DNA from: Paenibacillus sp. 1_12
GTDB lineage: Bacteria; Bacillota; Bacilli; Paenibacillales; NBRC-103111
Reading direction: 5' to 3'
NCBI RefSeq assembly: GCF_900114475.1
Contig: NZ_FOTE01000006.1
Location: forward strand, 310,001-374,000
DNA: 64,000 bases
Shown: piece after piece, positions 44,572-52,799 of the stretch
Numbering within the stretch: the first letter of the stretch is position 1
Layout: every line of letters starts with the position of its first letter
Translations under genes and position numbers: made by a program
The notes under the pieces: model-generated
Told to the model about the DNA's origin: nothing
The model's input: the letters and a program-made list of their open reading frames with translations, nothing else
Databases searched by the model: none

Positions 44572-45504
44572 TTACTTCCTTGCTACTCCCGACAATCCGG
44601 CTGCCACATACTGCTTCTCCACACCGGATAGCCATACCCATGATTTGAACAACTGGCCCTCTGGCTTCACCTGCTCGTACAATCCCTTCAGACCCACAAC
44701 CGCAGCTTCCATTCCAACTTGGCCGAACGAACGAAATAAAAACTGTGTGCGCTCCTCGTCACTTTGTAAGGCGTACAGGCTATCCAGAAGTGCTGCATTG
44801 GATGCATCCAAACGAATCATATCCGACCATACCACTAATCTGCCGTCAGGCTTCAATAGGGATAAAAGCAGCCTGTTATAATCAGCCACAAGGCTATTGC
44901 GTAAATATATTAATGCCTCCATGATCTGACCAACCTCTTGACTGCTATATTGATCGGCATAAGCAGAAAGCTGTGTCAAAGCATGAATATAAAATAATTG
45001 TGTATGCACAGAAGAGGAAACAACTAAGGCAAAGCTTTTTTTCAAATGCGGGAGGGCCTCATACCTTCTTGCTTCAAATGCACAATTTTTCACATAAGCA
45101 GCAATTTCGGCAGCGGGAGCATGATTAATCAGCATATCCTCCCATGTCTCATAAAAATGAATTTGATCCAGACACGTGTAATCTACAGTTAGCGACTTAA
45201 TTTTACCAGAGTAAGTACCCGAGCTCAGTTCCAGTACTTCTTCTATTGTATTAGCCTCTGTGTCCATCACCGTCACCTGCGCAAAATGTCTCGCCAACTC
45301 CGGCAGATCGAGATCACCGTGATTACCAGCACCTAGAACCGCAGCTTTATCTTTAATTGAAATGGAATTCACAGCATGCTCCAGCAGTTCACGGACATGA
45401 TGACGATGTGTGCCCCATTCACGTCCACCCCAATCAACAGCGCTATCTCCATTGTTCGTCACCACGCTTTGAATTGGCTGAAAATGCCGATGAAAATCCT
45501 TCAT
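44572..45504 (-). CDS. SAM-dependent methyltransferase-like protein
   Basis: A 310-residue protein with a Rossmann opening (AAVLGAGNHGDLDLPELARHFAQVTVMDTEA) typical of class I methyltransferases: glycine-rich SAM loop and acidic residue at the end of strand 2. A later LKPDGRLVVWSDM segment also fits. GAGGGGA precedes the ATG at 45504. No specific family or substrate is recognised. Confidence 0.72.
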   Translation of the reverse strand: MKDFHRHFQPIQSVVTNNGDSAVDWGGREWGTHRHHVRELLEHAVNSISIKDKAAVLGAGNHGDLDLPELARHFAQVTVMDTEANTIEEVLELSSGTYSGKIKSLTVDYTCLDQIHFYETWEDMLINHAPAAEIAAYVKNCAFEARRYEALPHLKKSFALVVSSSVHTQLFYIHALTQLSAYADQYSSQEVGQIMEALIYLRNSLVADYNRLLLSLLKPDGRLVVWSDMIRLDASNAALLDSLYALQSDEERTQFLFRSFGQVGMEAAVVGLKGLYEQVKPEGQLFKSWVWLSGVEKQYVAAGLSGVARK

Positions 45505-45639
45505 AAATGATCCCCTCTATCTGCTTGTTATGTTATGGAAATATTATAGCATAATTGCAACTTGCAGTTGTAAGTTATCTTGTTCACCGCTGGAAGCAGG
45601 ACAAGAAAGAAAGTAAAAAACTTTTATTTTAAAAAGGTG

Positions 45640-45668
45640 TTGACAATCCTCGATATCGTTGGTATTAT
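45640..45668 (+). promoter_or_regulatory. strong sigma-A promoter of tRNA-Val
   Basis: TTGACA (45640-45645) and TATTAT (45663-45668) with a 17-base spacer, 20 bases before the tRNA. Confidence 0.85.
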
Positions 45669-45688
45669 ACTACTTGTCGCTAAAACAT

Positions 45689-45761
45689 GACTTGTTAGCT
45701 CAGCTGGGAGAGCACTATCTTGACAGGGTAGGGGTCAGTGGTTCGAGCCCACTACAGGTCA
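45689..45761 (+). tRNA. tRNA-Val (anticodon GAC)
   Basis: All arms fold: acceptor GACTTGT/ACAGGTC (one G-T pair), D-arm GCTC/GAGC, anticodon stem CTATC/GGTAG with loop TTGACAG (anticodon GAC), and T-arm AGTGG-TTCGAGC-CCACT. The discriminator is A; CCA is not encoded. It has its own promoter and terminator. Confidence 0.95.
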
Positions 45762-45764
45762 TAC

Positions 45765-45797
45765 AAGAAAAACCCTTGATAATCAAGGGTTTTTCTT
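45765..45797 (+). terminator. terminator of tRNA-Val
   Basis: AAGAAAAACCCTTGAT and ATCAAGGGTTTTTCTT pair almost perfectly with a 1-base turn, starting 4 bases after the tRNA. Confidence 0.85.
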
Positions 45798-46239
45798 CAT
45801 TTTCAGGGTTCCTTATTTAATGCAATAATTTGACTTACCGCAAAAATTCCTGGTAAAGCAAACCAAATAAACCTGTGAAGTAGGAAAAGACGCTAAACGG
45901 CATCTACCGATTAACGTCTATTTTGTTTATCTGCTTTATATATTCGTAAGCCTATCTGAATTTGAATGATGCTAACACCAGATAGTCTGGTAACCATATT
46001 CCCAATCGATTAGGAATTTACCATGCGTTGGTCCGTTAAGAAATTCACAATAAGGGCATGCAACGTTTGCGGGAACAAACCGGTTATTAGACCTTCTGTT
46101 TTATTGCTATAAACCCGCAGAGAATCAATGTTTTTCTTATTCGTTTGTGATCTTTCATATGGATTTAATACCCTTGATCTTAATGTTTCACATCAAATTC
46201 ACATCAGCATAAGCTGTACAAAATCACCCCATACCCTGT
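45798..46239. other. gene-free stretch downstream of tRNA-Val
   Basis: No supported reading frame on either strand. I see no copy of the tRNA 3' end that would mark an attachment site. It leads into the recombinase remnant and is probably decayed mobile DNA. Confidence 0.4.
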
Positions 46240-46500
46240 AGATTCGATGTGCCATAAACGACAAGAAGCACCTGCTCCTGTCCGGAAGTGATGAGGACAA
46301 GAAACAAGTGTTTCGGGATTACGTTGAACGAGTAGTGATCCGGCAGTCCACCGATATCAACCATTACAGTGTGGAAATCACCTACAGGGTTTTCAGCAAT
46401 GGAGACGAACCGTGGTGTACCAAATCCACATTTCGCCGCCGCGTGATGCCAAAATTGTTTGAGGAACATGGCTTGGCAAAACGTGAAAAATATCACCAAT
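46240..46500 (+). pseudogene. C-terminal remnant of a site-specific (serine-type) recombinase
   Basis: A frame without its own start reads INDKKHLLLSGSDEDKKQ, then FRDYVERVVIRQ, VEITYRVFSNGDEP and FRRRVMPKLFEEHGLAK. The pattern of a helical segment followed by VERVVI and short alternating strands is like the C-terminus of large serine recombinases of the SpoIVCA type. The catalytic N-terminus is missing and the frame runs into the convergent retropepsin gene. Family assignment is tentative. Confidence 0.45.
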
Positions 46501-46876
46501 CAGATTTGACAGTCATCAACTTGGTATCAATCACAAGTCCTGCTACCACCATAAAATCAAAACCAATGATTCCGTCAATGTCCATGCCATAATCCATACT
46601 TCCAATCTCCACCTGAAATTCCTCTATACTAAAGTTACCAAAATGAATCGCATCGAGAATCTTTGTGTAGACATACTCAATCCCACCCACGCCTCGGATC
46701 GTGTCAACAACATCACTTCCTTCTGGAACCACTCCAATATCTCGGACTAAATCAGCATTGAAAAGCGTACTTGCCGAGCCTGTGTCCAGAAGCACGTTAT
46801 CCATTCTTAATTCATTTCCTTTGAACACGACCGTAACGCTTACAAAAGGAAGCCCATGCTGTAAATGAATCTTCAT
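46493..46876 (-). CDS. retropepsin-like aspartic protease (single domain)
   Basis: A 127-residue protein with the aspartyl-protease active site VLLDTGSASTLF (Asp31) and a flap/second-half region ending DGIIGFDFM, i.e. one retropepsin unit that would work as a homodimer. There is no signal peptide or membrane segment. Its ATG overlaps the stop of the upstream small gene by 4 bases (ATGA), so the two are translated together. The target protein is unknown. Confidence 0.85.
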   Translation of the reverse strand: MKIHLQHGLPFVSVTVVFKGNELRMDNVLLDTGSASTLFNADLVRDIGVVPEGSDVVDTIRGVGGIEYVYTKILDAIHFGNFSIEEFQVEIGSMDYGMDIDGIIGFDFMVVAGLVIDTKLMTVKSDW

Positions 46877-47130
46877 CTCGGTCCACGTACTCCCACATAA
46901 CGTTCACGCGCTACTAGCTCGGGGCGAGAGGTATGAAAAAAGCAATACTCCCGATGTGGTTCTTCTCGGTGCAATTCACTATACCGCCGCCGTGCCTTGG
47001 TCGAATCGTCAAAAGCATCAATAACGACGACTTCCTCTATATAGCGGTGTCCTTCTTTTGAATGCGCCTTCGTTGCTTCCAATACCACCCATTCTTGCGG
47101 GAATCGTTCTTGCACTTCTTCCCAACGCAT
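46873..47130 (-). CDS. 85-residue protein coupled to the retropepsin-like protease
   Basis: Start ATG at 47130, 4 bases after GGAGGTGG; the open frame to 47163 is not needed. The product begins MRWEEVQERFPQEWVVLEATKA and has EEVVVIDAFDDSTKARRRYSEL followed by a basic, Arg-rich end (RPELVARERYVGVRGPR). No family recognised, but pairing of a small protein with a stand-alone retropepsin by an ATGA overlap suggests a functional unit (substrate, inhibitor or adaptor). Confidence 0.8.
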   Translation of the reverse strand: MRWEEVQERFPQEWVVLEATKAHSKEGHRYIEEVVVIDAFDDSTKARRRYSELHREEPHREYCFFHTSRPELVARERYVGVRGPR

Positions 47131-47432
47131 CTCGCCACCTCCAGCAGAATCTGTCCACCACATTATATCATAAACAAATCCTGATCGGACAACGTACGAT
47201 TCAGATCTATTTCACTAACACCGAGTCAAACCCCTGTCCCCAAAAGCGATTTAACCCCTTGCTGAGACAGGGATTCAGGATTCTTAGGGGATTCGAGCTC
47301 TTGTCCGAGAACATCGCAACATGAGATTCTACGGGTGTAGTCACAGTCATGGTGTCACTGGAGAGATACTAGAATTAGTATCGACCTAACTTTCCATTGC
47401 TTCCAAATCTCACTCAGTACATGATCATACAT
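47131..47432. other. gene-poor stretch with degraded coding-like sequence
   Basis: No intact gene with a ribosome binding site. A minus-strand frame reads through phrases such as LSQQGVKSLLGTGV before a stop near 47232, which resembles the end of a transposase or other decayed gene but cannot be assigned. Confidence 0.3.
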
Positions 47433-47957
47433 CTAGGAGAAGCGAAAGGCTTGTCTTCTCATCCACATCGTTGCAACCCACTTTTCCCCTTTAATCACTG
47501 AAATACCTGCATGCAAGGTGATTAGGAACAACAGAAAAATTAAGCATGGGGAAAGCCGTTTCTCCGCCTTCCTCCACATCATTCAAATACATCACTAGCG
47601 TACTAATTCGATTGTTGGCACTTGCTCGACTCGTTTCTGCGAAGAAATCATAATGAGGTCGATACTCTTGGCCAGGAGTATACAGCAAAACTTGCAAGCC
47701 ATCACTATGCTCGATAGGAATATTCATAATTTGAGAGAGTCGCTTCTCGATTCTTGTAATCGTCTCACTCTCCTCACAGAACACCCCGCTACTCGTTCTA
47801 ATTTGATTGACCGCATGATCTTCGCCTATTTTTGAACGTTGCAATTGTTGCCTAGAATGTTTAATTAGCTCATCGCATTCCTCATTACTAGTACAACAAT
47901 CAGAGGTGCCTCATACTTGGCAAGAATTTGAATCTCTCGATCTTCTGTCTTGAACAT
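47433..47957 (-). pseudogene. degraded 2OG-Fe(II) oxygenase (prolyl 4-hydroxylase family)
   Basis: Three frames together spell a P4H: KTEDREIQILAKYEAPLIVV in one frame (about 47895-47950), NEECDELIKHSRQQLQRSKIGED through HYDFFAETS (HxD iron motif) and NNRISTLVMYLNDVEEGGET in a second (47500-47890), and TLHAGISVIKGEKWVATMW in a third (47437-47500). A short deletion with frameshift near 47890 and another near 47500, which removes the segment before TLHAG, break the gene. Confidence 0.75.
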
Positions 47958-48126
47958 CCGCAGGGTAAAGGAAATCGAAGCCAAATAGGTGTTGCGAGAA
48001 AATAATGGGCTATTGGTCAATCAGGCACTTAAAAAACAATTCGGCATAAATGCCAAATAATATGAATTACAAATGAACATTCTGACCATATTAACTTTGC
48101 TGTAAAACCTTAAGGAGGAATACTCA

Positions 48127-48336
48127 ATGACTGACCAACAATCGAACCACCAAGACCAAAGTAAAAGGACACAAGCCCAAAATTCTCTGAATCATGCACT
48201 CCACACGCTGAATGAAGCAACACATAGTAATGTCAATCGAGAGCAAGACGTTCAGGAAGCAAAAGAAGAGCTTTACAAAGCCCAACTAGAACATATGCAG
48301 GCTAATGGTTCAGATAGTAAAGACACGATTTCCTAA
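48127..48336 (+). CDS. small hydrophilic helical protein
   Basis: A 69-residue, Gln/Asn/Glu-rich protein with no Cys or aromatic core (HTLNEATHSNVNREQDVQEAKEELYKAQLEHMQ in outline), predicted as a single helix. TAAGGAGG lies 8 bases before the ATG, strong support for translation. No family recognised; composition resembles small spore or stress-associated proteins. Confidence 0.7.
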   Translation: MTDQQSNHQDQSKRTQAQNSLNHALHTLNEATHSNVNREQDVQEAKEELYKAQLEHMQANGSDSKDTIS

Positions 48337-48639
48337 ACACTATACTCACTTCCTGGAGAGAGTGCTACAAAGTCCACCTAAGAAGCATCCAAAGCTCGAA
48401 GTCAAGCTCCCACGGTAAGAACTTATTAACCACAATTCGACTATTCGTCGTTTTGTGGTTTTCTTTTGACGCATTGGTGTAGGAAATTAAAAATGATTGG
48501 ACGAGTACGATGAACGGCAATCTAATGGAGGATACGTAGCTGTAATGGAAGCACCAGAAGAAATATATTTGTAATAGTTGTTCGCGTCCGGGGTTGAACA
48601 ATAGGAATACACGAACAAAAAAGAAGCCCTCCGACCTAG
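48337..48639. other. no supported gene; contains one terminator
   Basis: Only a 24-codon TTG-started frame (DEYDERQSNGGYVAVMEAP, ends near 48574) is visible, without a clear ribosome binding site. Probably non-coding or decayed. Confidence 0.35.
48428..48466 (+). terminator. terminator-like hairpin after the 69-residue gene
   Basis: AACCACAA and TTGTGGTT pair with an inner GAC/GTC, followed by TTCTTTT. Confidence 0.6.
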
Positions 48640-48801
48640 TGAACCGCCCCCCTTAAAATAAACATTAGAAAAAACTCCTGGGTTAATCTAAACTATTTTA
48701 GGAGGTGCAGAAGAAACTAAACAAGCTGACTCCGGTTGAGTACCATGGCCTGCTTGCTGCCTAGGGCTTTTTTTTATGTCTACAAAATTGGGGCTTGACC
48801 A
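48640..48801 (+). mobile_element. collapsed IS3-family insertion sequence remnant
   Basis: The left part begins TGAACCGCCCCCCTTAAAAT. Then a short frame KKLNKLTPVEYHGLLAA-stop (48705-48762) matches the usual C-terminus of IS3-family (IS150-group) transposases, followed by a right end reading TGTCTACAAAATTGGGGCTT. Almost the whole transposase is deleted, leaving about 160 bp. Confidence 0.5.
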
Positions 48802-49010
48802 TGAAGCATCGAGGTTTTTTTGATATCCCCAAAACTTGGGATTATGGTAAGAGTAAAATCCATCACCTCCGCACGGTAAGTTTGTCGTCCTTTCATCGAG
48901 CTCATGGTCATTATAGTTAAAATAAGTCAGTAAACTAAAAATAAATGAAAACAAAAATGGAGTATAATGGTATATGCGAGGCAAATGCTTTAAAGGGAGG
49001 GTTCAAGATA

Positions 49011-49196
49011 ATGTCTGAAGAATTGAATCATGAGATACTTGATGAGCTTAAGAAAATAAATCAGAAATTAGATGCAATGGATAAACAAAGAGGAATATCA
49101 GCCCCTCTTAAATTTATTGCAGTAATAATTGGGTTTATAATTATAGGACCTATGATTATGATAGCGATTGGGATTATTAGTAATTTTTTTAAGTGA
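49011..49196 (+). CDS. small membrane protein with N-terminal coiled coil
   Basis: A 61-residue protein from ATG 49011 (AGGGAGGG about 9 bases upstream). Residues 1-28 are an amphipathic helix (EELNHEILDELKKINQKLDAM), followed by one membrane helix (FIAVIIGFIIIGPMIMIAIGII). A TATAAT-like box lies at 48963. Function unknown. Confidence 0.72.
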   Translation: MSEELNHEILDELKKINQKLDAMDKQRGISAPLKFIAVIIGFIIIGPMIMIAIGIISNFFK

Positions 49197-49214
49197 GTTG
49201 CTTAGCCACTATAA

Positions 49215-49262
49215 ATAGGGTCCTCCAGTAATTTTGTGTAAACTCTCTTACAAACTCTCCAA
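49215..49262. mobile_element. possible IS256-family terminus fragment
   Basis: The complement strand reads AGAGAGTTTACACAAAATTA, which resembles the transposase end/terminal repeat of IS256-family elements. No transposase gene accompanies it, so this is weak. Confidence 0.25.
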
Positions 49263-49414
49263 TCGATCCTTATATCCCCATATAACAGCGAATAATCCAG
49301 TAATTGATGGGGTAATTTATAGTTACTTAAATTTAAGTGGCAATCCGTTAGTAGCGGCTACAACAAATATTTTAAGAGGGAGGGATATTTATCTCTAGGG
49401 AAGAAAACAATTCT

Positions 49415-49537
49415 GTGGTCGATAAGGTATCCAGCTTCATACAGAAAACCGTTGATGATACCGTTGAAGATACGATAGATCTTGCTGATCGTGCTCAAAA
49501 GGCGATGGGTAAGCATCGTAAAGATAAAAAAGAATAG
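49415..49537 (+). CDS. 40-residue charged protein
   Basis: A frame ending at TAG 49535-49537 and followed by a strong terminator encodes DKVSSFIQKTVDDTVEDTIDL, then ADRAQKAMGKHRKDKKE. The only standard start is GTG at 49415 with a modest AGGGAAG upstream; the frame continues up to a much better GGGAGGG at about 49380 where no ATG, GTG or TTG exists. Amphipathic helix, function unknown. Confidence 0.5.
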   Translation: MVDKVSSFIQKTVDDTVEDTIDLADRAQKAMGKHRKDKKE

Positions 49538-49563
49538 CATCCGAAAATTTTGGAAAACGAAAA

Positions 49564-49593
49564 AAAGCCCTCGATCAATGGATTGAGGGCTTT
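49564..49593 (+). terminator. terminator of the 40-residue gene
   Basis: AAAGCCCTCGATC and GATTGAGGGCTTT pair around AATG; only a short T-run follows. Confidence 0.75.
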
Positions 49594-49691
49594 GGTATTT
49601 TGATTATTGTGCCATCCTCTTCATATAGAAACATTTAACAGTTGCATACGTATACAGATTAGATATTAAAAAACATATACATTGAGGTGAT

Positions 49692-49943
49692 ATGATGAAC
49701 AGGCATGTTTTCTATATAGTTATATCAGCCTTTACGTTAATTTTCCCTATATGCACCCTTTTGTATGGCTTATGGGATGCTAACCAGCCAAAAATCGGAG
49801 ATGGAGTCTTCCCTGCTCCTTCTTTCCTACAGCTTATACCTATTTTCTGCGGCATATTTATAGGGATCACGAATTTGCCTATTGCAATCATTCGTTATCT
49901 GAAATATAAGAAAACAATAAATATTCATGACAAGAGCGCATAA
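49692..49943 (+). CDS. small two-helix membrane protein
   Basis: An 83-residue protein (ATG 49692 or 49695, GAGGTGAT upstream) with two hydrophobic segments, at about 6-27 and 45-66, and a basic tail (RYLKYKKTINIHDKSA). No family recognised. Confidence 0.7.
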   Translation: MMNRHVFYIVISAFTLIFPICTLLYGLWDANQPKIGDGVFPAPSFLQLIPIFCGIFIGITNLPIAIIRYLKYKKTINIHDKSA

Positions 49944-49987
49944 TGAAAAGAACGTAGTTATTGGTTAAAAATGGAGGTTGATGACCC

Positions 49988-50203
49988 ATGCAGGAAGATA
50001 AACATCTCGATGAGAACAACTCAAATACCACGGTTGAACCATTCAATAGCGCCACAGACCATTATTCAAAGATAATGGGGGTTCCTAATACAAGAGCTGA
50101 CCTCAAAACCATGCCCAAGCCAGTTAGATATTTTTATTATTTTGTCGTTGGATTTATTGTTATCGGTTTTACTATAATGCTTTACACAGCCATTTTTAAG
50201 TGA
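49988..50203 (+). CDS. small tail-anchored-like membrane protein
   Basis: A 71-residue protein with GGAGGT about 10 bases upstream. The N-terminal 45 residues are hydrophilic (KHLDENNSNTTVEPFNSATD) and the C-terminus is one membrane helix (YFYYFVVGFIVIGFTIMLYTA). It follows the two-helix protein gene on the same strand by 44 bases. Confidence 0.7.
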   Translation: MQEDKHLDENNSNTTVEPFNSATDHYSKIMGVPNTRADLKTMPKPVRYFYYFVVGFIVIGFTIMLYTAIFK

Positions 50204-50314
50204 ATGCTAGTTAAATTATCCGCTAAAGAAATTCACCGAGGAAACGTTCTTTTCTCGGGGCGAAGGCCGGGACACAATCTGCTCATTGGGTTTACACCAA
50301 ATAATTGACAGACT

Positions 50315-51160
50315 CTACTTCTTAGCTAGAGAGCTGAAATCAATAAAAGGCATCGCACCGCCAGTAACCGTTGGCAGCTTCCCATCCCATTTCTCTAACG
50401 CTTTTTCTTGAATCTCTATCTGTTTCAAATTGATAAGGTCGGGAGTAATTTCCAACCTTTTAAGTCTCAAGGATTCTGCCTCTGCTCCCGCTTGCGAAAT
50501 CTTTTGTTTGGCTTCAATTTCAATACGTTTAAGATCATTTTCGGCTTTTAACGCTTGCTGTTGAGCAACCTGCTTGGCCTCAATAGATTGGTTGAACGAA
50601 TCAGAAAATTTAAAATTCACAATGTTGATGTCATTTATCACTAAGTCATATCTTGCCAATCTTTTCGATAATAAGTCACTAACTTCCCCTGCGACTAAAT
50701 CACGTTTCGTAATTAAATCCTCTGCAGGATATTTCGCCGTAACTTCTTTAATAATCTCTTGAATGGCTGGGGAAATGATCACAGTATCAAAGGATCCTCC
50801 AATATTGTTCATCAAATTAAAGATCGCTGCTTTATTTACTGAATAGTTTACTGCAACATGAGTGGACACAGGCTGTAGATCTTTGGAAGATGCAGATGTG
50901 TCGGTTTCAACTTTTGTGATTTGTGTATTTATTTGAATAACCGTCTGAATAAAGGGCATTTTCATATGAATACCAGGCGATAGTATGTCATCATTCAATT
51001 TCCCAAAAGTTTTATACAAGCCTAAGTGACCGTATTCCACAGATGCAAAACTATTAAATACCAGAATAACTACCAAGAAAATCCCGGCTCCCCAAGCCAC
51101 TATTTTATTTGCGTTGATAGGTTTATTACTGTTTTTCTTACTGGCATGTATGACTTCCAT
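50315..51160 (-). CDS. prohibitin/SPFH-family membrane protein
   Basis: A 281-residue protein with an N-terminal membrane helix (NKIVAWGAGIFLVVILVFNS), the prohibitin domain (GHLGLYKTFGKLNDDILSPGIHMKMPFIQTV) and a C-terminal coiled coil rich in Ala, Gln, Glu and Lys (AKQVAQQQALKAENDLKRIE). Such proteins form membrane-associated ring scaffolds. The gene is single, with GGAGGTTAG before the ATG. Confidence 0.88.
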   Translation of the reverse strand: MEVIHASKKNSNKPINANKIVAWGAGIFLVVILVFNSFASVEYGHLGLYKTFGKLNDDILSPGIHMKMPFIQTVIQINTQITKVETDTSASSKDLQPVSTHVAVNYSVNKAAIFNLMNNIGGSFDTVIISPAIQEIIKEVTAKYPAEDLITKRDLVAGEVSDLLSKRLARYDLVINDINIVNFKFSDSFNQSIEAKQVAQQQALKAENDLKRIEIEAKQKISQAGAEAESLRLKRLEITPDLINLKQIEIQEKALEKWDGKLPTVTGGAMPFIDFSSLAKK

Positions 51161-51347
51161 TTATCCCTAACCTCCACTTTGTATTCTCTGCTTCTTTTGT
51201 GTTATACGTAACATCGTTGGAATTGTTTCATAAATTTACCACACGGCTGTATTCCGAGCCTCTCGTAGAAAATGAAGAAAAACATTAGCCAAATAAAATA
51301 ACACCAGCCATTGATTCGGAGGTGTTTGACAAAACAAACTTTTATTT

Positions 51348-51629
51348 TTACATAAAGAAAAAAATCAAAACAAATAACGCGTAAAAATGCCACTTTTTAT
51401 ATGCAATGCAGTGGGTCATATAGGTCATTAGGTAAAATCCGCCCATAAATAATAGCTTCATACCCCAAGAAAATAATAAAATAAACATCACAATAGCCAT
51501 AATCAAGGATTGTATAATGTTCAACCAGGTCCTTTTGCGGGCGGCTTTCGTGTTTATTGAGGAATCCGTTGCATTCTCCTGCACCTCATGACAGCAAGAA
51601 GGCGCTGCAAAAGCAGACCCTACTTCCAA
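51348..51629 (-). CDS. possible small membrane protein
   Basis: A TTG-started 93-codon frame with a Cys-containing hydrophilic start (APSCCHEVQENATDSS) and two hydrophobic helices (NIIQSLIMAIVMFILLFSWG and the C-terminal YALFVLIFFFM). No convincing ribosome binding site is seen, so it may be a fragment. Listed because composition is membrane-protein-like over its whole length. Confidence 0.33.
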   Translation of the reverse strand: MEVGSAFAAPSCCHEVQENATDSSINTKAARKRTWLNIIQSLIMAIVMFILLFSWGMKLLFMGGFYLMTYMTHCIAYKKWHFYALFVLIFFFM

Positions 51630-51709
51630 ACGCTGTTGCAGCTAGATTCTTTCTATTCTTAGCTCCATAGGGAACCTGGCTTAGCATTCAGAACTATCAT
51701 AAATCTATA

Positions 51710-51738
51710 TTAACAACATCGGAATTATGTGGTATGAT
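51710..51738 (+). promoter_or_regulatory. sigma-A-type promoter of the OsmC gene
   Basis: TTAACA (51710-51715) and TATGAT (51733-51738) with a 17-base spacer, 37 bases before the ATG. Confidence 0.65.
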
Positions 51739-51774
51739 TTCTTAAGATTTACATAAACCAAGGGAGTGTGTCAT

Positions 51775-52218
51775 ATGCCGATTACGACATTTAAAGCTAC
51801 AGCGCATTTACAAGAAGGCGTGGTTGTTAAAGTGCGTTCTAGAGATTTTGAATTTACAATCGATGAACCCAAAAGTTTAGGCGGAACCGATACTGGCATG
51901 AATCCTGTTGAAGCGGTGCTTGGTGCTCTGGGCGCATGCCAATCCATCGTGGCAAGGGTATACGCCAAAAAGTTTAATATTCAACTTGATGATTTCTGGG
52001 TGGAAGTTGAAGGAGATCTCGACTTGGATGGCTTCTTTAAAAAATCAGACGTTCGTCCCGGCTATTCTGATATTCGTTATAACTTTCATATCAAAACCGA
52101 TGCCCCAAGAGAACAGGTTGAAGAATTTGTGCAATTTTTGGAACAAACCTGCCCGGTTGGAGATACCATTGCAAACCAAGTCAATCTCAAATTAAACGGC
52201 ATTATCATTGAAAATTAA
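51775..52218 (+). CDS. OsmC/Ohr-family peroxide-detoxifying protein
   Basis: A 147-residue protein from ATG 51775 (GGGAGTG upstream). The two redox cysteines of the family lie in LGACQS and EQTCPVGDTI, and the opening RSRDFEFTIDEPKSLGGTDTGMNPVE is typical. These enzymes reduce organic hydroperoxides with a thiol partner. The gene stands alone between a promoter and terminator. Confidence 0.88.
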   Translation: MPITTFKATAHLQEGVVVKVRSRDFEFTIDEPKSLGGTDTGMNPVEAVLGALGACQSIVARVYAKKFNIQLDDFWVEVEGDLDLDGFFKKSDVRPGYSDIRYNFHIKTDAPREQVEEFVQFLEQTCPVGDTIANQVNLKLNGIIIEN

Positions 52219-52236
52219 TGGCTAATCAATAAGACC

Positions 52237-52259
52237 AGCACCCGACAAGGGTGCTTTTT
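52237..52259 (+). terminator. terminator of the OsmC gene
   Basis: AGCACCC and GGGTGCT pair around GACAA, followed by TTTTATT. Confidence 0.8.
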
Positions 52260-52316
52260 ATTGTGCAATGAGCCTCTTTCGTATGGTTAGAAGTTTCGCT
52301 AATGAAACCTGTTCCA

Positions 52317-52799
52317 TCACTCCCTCATTTGATGAAGCAGCGTCTTGACGAACTCTCCCATTTTGATGCTGATTCTCGATTTCACGACATCGCGCATAAC
52401 GGAAAACGGATACTCATAGCCGCGGCAAACATATTTATAGTGCAAGTCATCATCCGGGCGAATATCTTCGAACACTCTGATTTTTCTGGCCTTCAATTCA
52501 TTTTTATTTTTCACCATTTCGGCATGGATGCGATTCATTAAAATTTGCGTGGCTGCGATGTAATATCTGCGCAGCATATTGGTGGACACTTCAAACTCTT
52601 TCCCATTCCGCTCTACCATTGTTAACATCATTGGGAGCAAAATGGAATTCAGTATCATCTCATGCTCATCCTCGGTCGGCTTTTGCACCTGCTTGATTTC
52701 CGGCTCCGGGTTTTGTCGCGCAATCAAGGCTTCCTTGTGCTGCGGCAGCATCATCCGGGAAGACTCCCAGCGTCCGTTACCTTCCAGTTTTTTACTCAT
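52317..52799 (-). CDS. YolD-like protein of the SOS cassette
   Basis: A 160-residue protein whose N-terminus GNGRWESSRMMLPQHKEAL matches the YolD-like family opening. The remainder is helical and charged. Its ATG overlaps the stop of the UvrX-type polymerase gene by 4 bases. YolD-like proteins are commonly paired with UvrX/YqjW polymerases in Bacillales (known); their role is unclear. Confidence 0.78.
   Translation of the reverse strand: MSKKLEGNGRWESSRMMLPQHKEALIARQNPEPEIKQVQKPTEDEHEMILNSILLPMMLTMVERNGKEFEVSTNMLRRYYIAATQILMNRIHAEMVKNKNELKARKIRVFEDIRPDDDLHYKYVCRGYEYPFSVMRDVVKSRISIKMGEFVKTLLHQMRE

Noticed and set aside
45798-46239. Possible attachment-site duplicate of the tRNA-Val 3' end
   Set aside because: I found no second copy of the TTCGAGCCCACTACAGGTC region in the window by eye.
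48688-48984. 98-residue minus-strand frame over the IS3 remnant
   Set aside because: It crosses the IS remnant and has no ribosome binding site; part of it is antisense to the transposase tail.
51202-51393. 63-residue minus-strand frame
   Set aside because: Starts inside the end of another weak frame, lacks a ribosome binding site and is A/T-driven hydrophobic sequence.
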